NCBI GenBank assembly: GCA_002428365.1
Contig: DIVW01000009.1
Span: 1-11,327 of the forward strand
Length of the DNA: 11,327 bases
Direction of reading: 5' to 3'
DNA from: Propionibacteriaceae bacterium UBA6122
GTDB taxonomy: Bacteria; Actinomycetota; Actinomycetes; Propionibacteriales; Propionibacteriaceae
In this document: one piece after another, positions 6,943 through 11,327 of the stretch
Layout: every line of letters begins with the position of its first letter
Numbering within the stretch: position 1 is the stretch's first letter
Notes under the pieces: model-generated
The model's input: only the letters and a program-made list of their open reading frames with translations
Told to the model about the DNA's origin: nothing
The model's database searches: none
Position numbers and translations under genes: made by a program

Positions 6943-6963
6943 TGCTGTTCCCCTCCCGATTTG

Positions 6964-6990
6964 CTGGCACTCTCACTGGCTGAGTGCCAG
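6964..6990. promoter_or_regulatory. CIRCE operator (HrcA binding site)
   Basis: CTGGCACTC and GAGTGCCAG are perfect 9-bp arms around a 9-bp spacer (6973-6981), the exact CIRCE architecture. The consensus is TTAGCACTC-N9-GAGTGCTAA. Two outer bases in each arm differ (CTGG for TTAG) but remain complementary. It lies between hrcA and the divergent hydrolase gene, so it can repress hrcA and could also affect the hydrolase. Confidence 0.93.
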
Positions 6991-6994
6991 TCTA
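6989..6994 (-). promoter_or_regulatory. hrcA: Putative -10 hexamer TAGACT of the hrcA operon
   Basis: TAGACT on the minus strand fits TAnnnT and overlaps the edge of CIRCE by 2 bp. Transcription would start around 6982, inside the operator, which is where HrcA binding would block it. No clear -35 is seen. Confidence 0.5.
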
Positions 6995-7014
6995 ACCCAG
7001 GCTGGCCAGGTTAG
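6992..7014. repeat. Imperfect palindrome joining the two divergent -10 elements
   Basis: CTAACC at its left end and GGTTAG at its right end are exact reverse complements, and the centre (CAGGCTGGCCA) is nearly symmetric. The left arm contributes to the hrcA -10 on the minus strand. The right arm contributes to the hydrolase -10 on the plus strand. It may simply reflect two similar promoters facing opposite ways, or be a second operator next to CIRCE. Confidence 0.45.
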
Positions 7015-7017
7015 GCT
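7012..7017 (+). promoter_or_regulatory. Putative -10 hexamer TAGGCT for a leaderless hydrolase mRNA
   Basis: TAGGCT lies 7 nt before ATG 7025, placing the transcription start at about the A of the start codon. No Shine-Dalgarno precedes the gene. The identical hexamer lies at the same kind of distance before the DUF3097 gene. Confidence 0.5.
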
Positions 7018-7024
7018 GAGCGGC

Positions 7025-7873
7025 ATGTCGCAGTTCAGCTTGAGTAGTTTCGCTCCGGTCGCCGACCAGATCTTCGTGGCGGTCGCCGAACCGGCTGGCG
7101 TGAACATCGGCCTAGTCGTTGGGCCCGAGGGCGCCCTGGTGATCGATACCGGCTCCTCCCCGGCCCAAGGAGCCGCCATTCGGGCGGCTGCCGAGGCGTT
7201 CGCCGGCGTCCCGGTTACCAGCGTGTTGGTGACCCACTGGCACTACGACCACTTCTTCGGCCTGGCCGGGTTCGCTGGCTTGCCCAGCTTCGGCCATGAA
7301 AGCTTGCTGCCGTGGCTTAGCCGTCCCGAGACCGCCCAGGCCGCCCTCGATCTGGGGGTGGAACCGAGCGAACTCGTCGGCCCCACTGTGACGTTCTCGC
7401 TGGCGAAGGTGCTTGATGCGGGCGGACGGCGAGTGGAGGCGCTGCACTTCGGGCCCGCCCACACCGACGGCGATCTGGTGGTGTACGTGCCCGACGCCCA
7501 GCTCGTCTTCGCCGGCGACCTGCTGGAAAGCGCCGGGCCTCCGTCGTTCGGACCCGATTGCCGACTGCGTGACTGGCCGATCGCGTTGGACGGCATCCTT
7601 GGCCTGACTAGGGAAGAAACAAGGATCGTCCCCGGGCACGGGCCAGTGATGGATCGCATGGACGCCTTCGATCAGCGCTCCCGGATTTCGGCGCTCTACG
7701 GCCAGGTGGAGTACGTGATTGGGCTAGGTAAGAAGGTCGAAGATGCTTACGCCGCCGCCGAATGGCCCTTCGAAGAAGCCACCGTCCGCGCCGCCCTTCC
7801 GGTCGCCTATGCCCAACTGGCCGCCGCCGGGATCACGCCCAAGCGCCAGCTCCCCCTGCTCGGCGCCAACTAG
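7025..7873 (+). CDS. Metallo-beta-lactamase-fold hydrolase
   Basis: A 282-aa soluble hydrolase of the MBL superfamily, which uses one or two metal ions, usually zinc, to cleave ester, thioester or similar bonds. Ligands are visible in order: HWHYDH (H71, H73, D75, H76), H146 in PAHTDGD, D165 in AGDLLE and H205 in PGHGP. This is a complete dinuclear-site set. Residues 37-45 (ALVIDTGSS) form the usual beta strand before the active site. The substrate cannot be told: glyoxalase II-like, quinoprotein-type and antibiotic-related members share these motifs. ATG 7025 was chosen; the frame is open further upstream but that part covers the hrcA promoter and CIRCE. The gene is divergent from hrcA, and its promoter abuts CIRCE, so heat-linked regulation is possible. 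Confidence 0.88.
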   Translation: MSQFSLSSFAPVADQIFVAVAEPAGVNIGLVVGPEGALVIDTGSSPAQGAAIRAAAEAFAGVPVTSVLVTHWHYDHFFGLAGFAGLPSFGHESLLPWLSRPETAQAALDLGVEPSELVGPTVTFSLAKVLDAGGRRVEALHFGPAHTDGDLVVYVPDAQLVFAGDLLESAGPPSFGPDCRLRDWPIALDGILGLTREETRIVPGHGPVMDRMDAFDQRSRISALYGQVEYVIGLGKKVEDAYAAAEWPFEEATVRAALPVAYAQLAAAGITPKRQLPLLGAN

Positions 7874-7889
7874 GGACGCCGTGGGGCCA

Positions 7890-7925
7890 ACTGCTCATAA
7901 TGGAACCGTCCCCAATATGAGCAGT
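7890..7925. terminator. Hairpin between convergent genes (probable bidirectional terminator)
   Basis: Perfect 10-bp arms ACTGCTCATA (7890-7899) and TATGAGCAGT (7916-7925) are followed inward by one A-A mismatch and a further 3-bp TGG/CCA pairing around an 8-nt loop. It sits in the 57-bp gap between the convergent stops of the hydrolase gene (7873) and the DUF5302 gene (7931). There is no T-run, but hairpins without a U-tail are common between convergent actinobacterial genes. An operator is less likely at this position. Confidence 0.6.
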
Positions 7926-7930
7926 GCGGT

Positions 7931-8107
7931 TTAGCCTCCGCCGCCAGCGCGGCGACGGAACATGCTGCCGCCACCTTGGCGTCCGCGTTCGGCCGGGCCA
8001 TTCTCCTTTTGGTGATGACCCTCGCCGACCGCGTCGCGGCCTTGGTTCTTGCGCTCAAGAGCGGCCTTCATCTGAGCTTTGAGATCGTCGTTCGAGTTCT
8101 CGGTCAT
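7931..8107 (-). CDS. Small DUF5302 family protein
   Basis: A 58-aa protein resembling the small actinobacterial DUF5302 family, of unknown function. The N-terminus has NDDLKAQMKAALERKN (residues 6-21), a predicted charged helix. The middle is rich in His, Gly and Lys (residues 28-45). The C-terminus is a basic MFRRR motif (49-53) followed by a glycine tail. There is no signal peptide or membrane segment. ATG 8107 is supported by GAAAGGA (8114-8120) 6 nt upstream. A longer in-frame start at 8218 would overlap the phosphatase gene and lacks family-like sequence. The gene lies downstream of the phosphatase gene with a 52-bp gap and could be cotranscribed with it or have its own promoter. Confidence 0.8.
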   Translation of the reverse strand: MTENSNDDLKAQMKAALERKNQGRDAVGEGHHQKENGPAERGRQGGGSMFRRRAGGGG

Positions 8108-8159
8108 CAGTGGTCCTTTCGAGCGGTACCCAGCCAGTATCGCATTGCTTAGCGACGAA

Positions 8160-8927
8160 TCAGCCACCGAACAGTGCGTCGCGGGCTTCCTCCCACAACA
8201 GCGCGGTGTTGGCCGCAACCAATCGTCGGCCGATCACTCCGGCGTGGTAATCCTCGCCGGAGTCGGTCGCGATCCGGCCACCGAGTTCGGTGACCATCAG
8301 CCCACCTGGCAGATGATCCCAAGGGAACATCGAGCGGTAGCTGAGGAAGTCGACCTCGCCGGTGATCAGTTTGGGATAGTCGATTCCGCAGGAGCCCCAG
8401 GAGCGAATCACCTTCACCGCCGCGCGTTCTTCACCGGGAACCGGCAGGTACGTCGCCCCCAGCGGGACGGTGCGCGGTTGCGGTGGGGCGGCCAACTGCA
8501 CCCCGTTGCGAGTGACGCCAGCGCCGGCCTCAGCCACGAAAAGCTGATCGTGGAGCGGCTGCCAGATCCAGCCGCGGACGGTCTCGCCAAAACGGAGTTC
8601 GGCCAACATCACCGCGAAATCGCGACGGCCCTTGGTGAAATTGCGGGTGCCGTCAACCGGATCGATGACCCAGGCGTGGGCCGCAGTCGGCAGCACTTCC
8701 AGGATGCGGGGGTCACCGAAGACGCCTTCCTCCCCCACCACGACCGCGCCGGGATCGGCTTGACGAAGCATCTTGGTCAGTTCGGCCTCGGCCTCCCGAT
8801 CGGCCACCGTCACCAAATCGCCTGGGGCCTTTTCGATCACCTCGCTGGTGGTCAAAGCGCCGAAGCGCGGCAAGATCAACCGCTCGGCCACCTCCTTGAG
8901 GAGGTCGGAGACCTGATCGATCTGCAC
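8160..8927 (-). CDS. Inositol monophosphatase family phosphatase
   Basis: A 255-aa Mg-dependent, Li-sensitive-type phosphatase of the IMPase/FIG superfamily. Metal ligands are visible: E66 in GEEG, then DPVDGT at 89-94 (D89, D92), and D204 in WDH (203-205). The segment GDLVTVADREAE (36-47) is the other family mark. Members hydrolyse inositol-1-phosphate, 3'-phosphoadenosine 5'-phosphate or histidinol phosphate (HisN in actinobacteria). The sequence alone does not decide, and no histidine or inositol gene is adjacent. The start is GTG 8927, supported by AAGGGAG (8936-8942) 8 nt upstream. It follows the DUF3097 gene by 96 bp, with a hairpin in the gap. Confidence 0.88.
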   Translation of the reverse strand: MQIDQVSDLLKEVAERLILPRFGALTTSEVIEKAPGDLVTVADREAEAELTKMLRQADPGAVVVGEEGVFGDPRILEVLPTAAHAWVIDPVDGTRNFTKGRRDFAVMLAELRFGETVRGWIWQPLHDQLFVAEAGAGVTRNGVQLAAPPQPRTVPLGATYLPVPGEERAAVKVIRSWGSCGIDYPKLITGEVDFLSYRSMFPWDHLPGGLMVTELGGRIATDSGEDYHAGVIGRRLVAANTALLWEEARDALFGG

Positions 8928-8949
8928 GTGCGTGACTCCCTTGGGGTGA

Positions 8950-8974
8950 GGCGTGGGCCCAGGCTACCCACGCC
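8950..8974. terminator. GC-rich hairpin after the DUF3097 gene
   Basis: Arms GGCGTGGG (8950-8957) and CCCACGCC (8967-8974) pair perfectly over 8 bp with a 9-nt loop. It lies 50 nt past the DUF3097 stop and 23 nt before the phosphatase start, without a T-run. It may end the DUF3097 transcript. The loop also contains TAGCCT on the minus strand (8961-8966), a possible -10 for the phosphatase gene, so the two readings compete. Confidence 0.4.
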
Positions 8975-9023
8975 AGCGGGCCGCACCTGCCAGCGTCCGT
9001 CCCTCAACCCCCGTGGGCTCGGC

Positions 9024-9842
9024 TCAGCCGGAGGTAACGAAATCGATCAGCCGCTCAACCTCGCGCGGCAACGCCGGATCAAGATCGCGCCAATCCCGCA
9101 CCCGGCTCAGAATCCAGCTCCAGGTGGCCGCGATGTCGATCTGATCTTCGGCTGGACGGCGCAGGGCCCGACTGGCCCCAACCTTCCACTCAACACTGCG
9201 TGGCACCTGTGGCCAGGCTTCAAGCCCGAGGCGCTCTGGACGCACCGCCTGCCAGATGTCAACGAATGGATGCCCAGTGACCAGGACGTGCGGGTTGCGG
9301 ATCTCAGTCACGATCCGGGTCTCTTTACTGCCGGTGACCAGGTGGTCGACCAACACGCCGAGGCGCCGCGTTGGTTCGGGCTCGAAATCGGCCACGATCC
9401 GGGGCAACTCGTCCACGCCGCCCAGCAGCTCGACGACCACCCCGACGTGGCGCAGGTCATCGCCCCAGATCTTCTCCACCAGTTCGGCGTCGTGGCGCCC
9501 CTCCACATAAATGCGGGAGGCCAGGGCCACCTTGGCCGCTTCAGGTTGCCCCACTCGGGAGCCGGAAGCGGTGTGCGTGGGCCGGGCAGCAGCCTTGCGG
9601 GTCGGCGGACGTAACTCGACCGGCTTACCGTCGAGCCAGAAGCCCGGACCGAAGCTGAAACTGCGCCGCTTACCGCCCCGGTCTTCTAGGACCACCAGGC
9701 CGTTCTCCCAGCCCACGACGGCGCCACAGAAGCCAGAACTCGGGTCTTCGACCACCATGCCCTTGGCCACTTCCACCGGCACTGTCGTCGGTTTGCCAGC
9801 ACTCTGCCAGCCTTTGGCCAGGACGTCGTCGGAGTAACGCAT
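9024..9842 (-). CDS. DUF3097 family protein (TOPRIM-like motifs)
   Basis: A 272-aa soluble protein of the actinobacterial DUF3097 family; no member's function is known to me. The N-terminal part (residues 1-80) looks like a small beta-rich domain (KGMVVEDPSSGFCGAVVG, 27-44). A low-complexity Ala/Arg linker covers about 80-108. The core carries IYVEGRHDAELVEKIWGDD (111-129) and, about 50 residues on, GVLVDHLVTGSKETRI (162-177). Glu in a VEG-xx-D context followed by an acidic strand and a GxK turn resembles TOPRIM nucleases such as RNase M5, but the classic DxD is not intact. This is inference. The start is ATG 9842. No Shine-Dalgarno is present, and TAGGCT lies 6 nt upstream, suggesting a leaderless mRNA. 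Confidence 0.85.
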   Translation of the reverse strand: MRYSDDVLAKGWQSAGKPTTVPVEVAKGMVVEDPSSGFCGAVVGWENGLVVLEDRGGKRRSFSFGPGFWLDGKPVELRPPTRKAAARPTHTASGSRVGQPEAAKVALASRIYVEGRHDAELVEKIWGDDLRHVGVVVELLGGVDELPRIVADFEPEPTRRLGVLVDHLVTGSKETRIVTEIRNPHVLVTGHPFVDIWQAVRPERLGLEAWPQVPRSVEWKVGASRALRRPAEDQIDIAATWSWILSRVRDWRDLDPALPREVERLIDFVTSG

Positions 9843-9848
9843 TGGGCC

Positions 9849-9854
9849 AGCCTA
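9849..9854 (-). promoter_or_regulatory. Putative -10 hexamer TAGGCT for the DUF3097 gene
   Basis: TAGGCT on the minus strand is 6 nt before ATG 9842, so the mRNA would begin at about the start codon. No -35 is recognisable. It is identical to the hexamer preceding the hydrolase gene at 7012. Confidence 0.45.
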
Positions 9855-9918
9855 GGAGCGGTGACGCCCTGGGGCCGAGCGGACGCGCCCGAACCACAGT
9901 CAGCTGGGCAGGTAGTGC

Positions 9919-10626
9919 CTAGTCGGCGCCGAGGTAGGCGCGCTTCACCCGGTCATCGCCCAGCAGCGCCGCGCCGGTGTCGGAGAACATGATGTGACCT
10001 ACTTCAAGCACATAGCCGCGGTCGGCCAGGCTGAGCGCGGCTTGGGCGTTCTGCTCCACCAGCAAGATGGTCACCCCATCGGATTGAAGATCTCGAATGG
10101 TCTTCATGATGGTCTGGGTCATGATCGGGCTCAGCCCCATTGACGGCTCGTCGAGCATCAGCAGCTTAGGCTGGCTCATCATCGCCCGCCCGATAGCCAG
10201 CATCTGCTGCTCACCGCCGGAGAACAAGCCAGCCGGTTCCGTGCGACGCTCCCCCAGCACCGGGAACAAGTCGTAGATCCGGTCCATATCGGCTCGGACT
10301 CCGGAGCTGTCTTTGCGCGAATAGGCACCCAGTTTGAGGTTGTCTTCCACCGACATCTGCCGGAACAGGCGTCGACCCTCTGGTGACTGCGCGATGCCGC
10401 GCTCAACGATCTTGTGCGCGGGCAACCCATCGATGCGCTCACCCTCAAACCAGATCTCGCCGGAGACCAGTTTGAGTAGTCCCGAAATCGCGCGCAGCGT
10501 GGTCGACTTGCCTGCACCGTTGGTGCCCAGGAGGCTGACCACCTGGCCCTTCTCGACGGTGAAGTCGATGCTCTTGACTGCGTTGACGCGGCCGTAGGCG
10601 ACCACCATCTGTTTGATCTCAAGCAT
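9919..10626 (-). CDS. livF: Branched-chain amino acid ABC transporter ATP-binding protein LivF
   Basis: A 235-aa ATPase on the inner face of the membrane that, paired with LivG, powers uptake of leucine, isoleucine and valine or related amides. Walker A GTNGAGKST is at residues 34-42. The Q-loop region SPEGRRLFRQ is at 81-90. The signature FSGGEQ is at 135-140, and Walker B LLMLDE at 155-160. The switch position reads VEQN (190-193) where most ABC ATPases have histidine, which is typical of LivF. ATG 10626 was chosen over an in-frame GTG at 10635 because GGGGAAGG (10635-10642) is 8 nt from the ATG but touches the GTG. It overlaps the livG stop by 8 nt (ATGCTTGA). It is apparently the last gene of the liv unit. 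The substrate class is inferred from family. Confidence 0.92.
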   Translation of the reverse strand: MLEIKQMVVAYGRVNAVKSIDFTVEKGQVVSLLGTNGAGKSTTLRAISGLLKLVSGEIWFEGERIDGLPAHKIVERGIAQSPEGRRLFRQMSVEDNLKLGAYSRKDSSGVRADMDRIYDLFPVLGERRTEPAGLFSGGEQQMLAIGRAMMSQPKLLMLDEPSMGLSPIMTQTIMKTIRDLQSDGVTILLVEQNAQAALSLADRGYVLEVGHIMFSDTGAALLGDDRVKRAYLGAD

Positions 10627-11327
10627 CTGCCACACCTTCCCCGGGGTTGCCTCCGGGTTGCTGCCAATCTGGCTCAGCGGCTGGCGTTCCGATGTAGGCC
10701 TCGATCACTCGCGGATCGTTCTGGACGACTTTGCCGGTGCCCTCGACCAGCACCTCACCGCGCACCAGACAGGCCACCCGGTCGCAAAGATTGAAAATGA
10801 ACCGCATGTCGTGCTCAATCACCAAGACGGCCAAGCCGAGGTCACGAATCTTGAAGATCAACTCCTCGGCCTGCCGGGTCTCCTGTGGGTTCATCCCGGC
10901 CGTCGGCTCGTCCAACAGCAACAGCTTTGGGTCAGTGGCCAAGGCGCGAGCAATCTCCAGGCGCCGCTGGTCGCCGTAGGGCAGGTTACGCGACAACGAA
11001 TCGCCCGAACCGGTCAGCCCAACGAACTCGAGCAACTCTTTGGCCCGTTGGGTCGAGGCCACCTCTTCCCGACGGTGCCGAGGCAGGCGGAAGATCGCAT
11101 CGATCGCGTTGGTCTTGGTGCGGGTGTACATGCCCACCATCACGTTCTCGATAGCGGTCATGTTGTGGAACAACCGAATGTTCTGGAACGTACGGGCCAT
11201 GCCGGCTCGCACCACCAGTCGGGGCTGCGGCGGCAACGGCCGGCCAACGAAAGTGACCGCGCCTGCCGTCGGCTTGTACAAACCAGTCAGGCAGTTGAAG
11301 AAGGTGGTCTTGCCAGCCCCGTTCGGG
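10619..11327 (-). CDS. livG: Branched-chain amino acid ABC transporter ATP-binding protein LivG (5' end cut by window edge)
   Basis: The C-terminal 235 codons of the second ATPase of a Liv-type importer, continuing past the right edge. The window cuts within Walker A: PNGAGKTT is the first readable sequence. After it come MARTFQNIRLF (Q-loop region), the LivG-type signature NLPYGDQRRLEIARAL, Walker B LLLLDEPTAGMNP and the switch histidine in VIEHDMRF. YGDQRR in place of LSGGQ and the EHDM switch distinguish LivG from LivF. The protein ends in a Pro/Gly-rich tail (about the last 20 residues). The N-terminus, permeases LivH and LivM and the binding protein are presumably upstream, beyond the window. 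The internal ATG/TTG codons near 11281 are not the start, because coding sequence continues upstream. Confidence 0.93.
   Translation of the reverse strand, partial: PNGAGKTTFFNCLTGLYKPTAGAVTFVGRPLPPQPRLVVRAGMARTFQNIRLFHNMTAIENVMVGMYTRTKTNAIDAIFRLPRHRREEVASTQRAKELLEFVGLTGSGDSLSRNLPYGDQRRLEIARALATDPKLLLLDEPTAGMNPQETRQAEELIFKIRDLGLAVLVIEHDMRFIFNLCDRVACLVRGEVLVEGTGKVVQNDPRVIEAYIGTPAAEPDWQQPGGNPGEGVADA

Noticed and set aside
6899..7024. Upstream extension of the hydrolase frame
   Set aside because: It would translate through CIRCE, both -10 elements and the hrcA start; the MBL-like sequence starts at ATG 7025.
8079..9614. 511-codon plus-strand open frame across the phosphatase and DUF3097 genes
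   Set aside because: It spans two well-supported minus-strand genes and the gap between them, and its translation is compositionally biased shadow sequence.

Overview
This is a GC-rich actinobacterial chromosome segment. The evidence is a dnaJ directly downstream of hrcA with no dnaK or grpE beside it, the small actinobacterial families DUF5302 and DUF5709, a DUF3097 gene, many GTG starts, and several genes with a TAnnnT -10 hexamer 6-8 nt before the start codon and no Shine-Dalgarno (leaderless-type). A propionibacterium-like lineage is possible, but that is a guess from general resemblance. The genes look like ordinary chromosomal housekeeping genes; there is no IS element, phage gene, CRISPR array, tRNA or rRNA.

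Layout, left to right. 1-484 (-): 5' part of a PhoH-family ATPase gene cut by the window edge; it appears to start at CTG. 546-1956 (-): a two-gene unit, a DUF5709 protein followed by proline iminopeptidase, overlapping by 8 nt. 2100-2816 (+): a YhhQ-type queuosine-precursor transporter. It is convergent, with a 4-bp gap, to tgt (2821-4041, -), which inserts the Q precursor into tRNA. 2821-6942 (-): an unbroken unit hrcA > dnaJ > rsmE > tgt with overlaps or tiny gaps, headed by a CIRCE operator at 6964-6990. 7025-7873 (+): a metallo-beta-lactamase-fold hydrolase divergent from hrcA, sharing its 82-bp promoter region. 7931-8107 (-): a 58-aa DUF5302 protein. 8160-8927 (-): an inositol-monophosphatase-family phosphatase. 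9024-9842 (-): a DUF3097 protein with a TOPRIM-like motif pair. 9919-11327 (-): livG (cut by the edge) and livF, the two ATPases of a branched-chain amino acid ABC importer.

How the genes work together. HrcA should repress its own operon through CIRCE, placing dnaJ, rsmE and tgt under heat-shock control, and possibly the divergent hydrolase too. YhhQ and Tgt together form a minimal queuosine salvage pair. They sit, with DUF5709 and the iminopeptidase, between rsmE and phoH, which in many actinobacteria lie close together in the hrcA-dnaJ-rsmE-phoH-ybeY neighbourhood. LivG and LivF belong to a transporter whose permease and binding-protein genes presumably lie beyond the right edge.

No convincing undescribed multi-gene system is visible. 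The most useful leads are the CTG start of phoH, the variant substrate loop of Tgt next to a Q transporter, the overlapping divergent hrcA/hydrolase promoters around CIRCE, and the TOPRIM-like motifs in DUF3097. No gene-free stretch exceeds 300 bases; the longest, 1957-2099, is described below.
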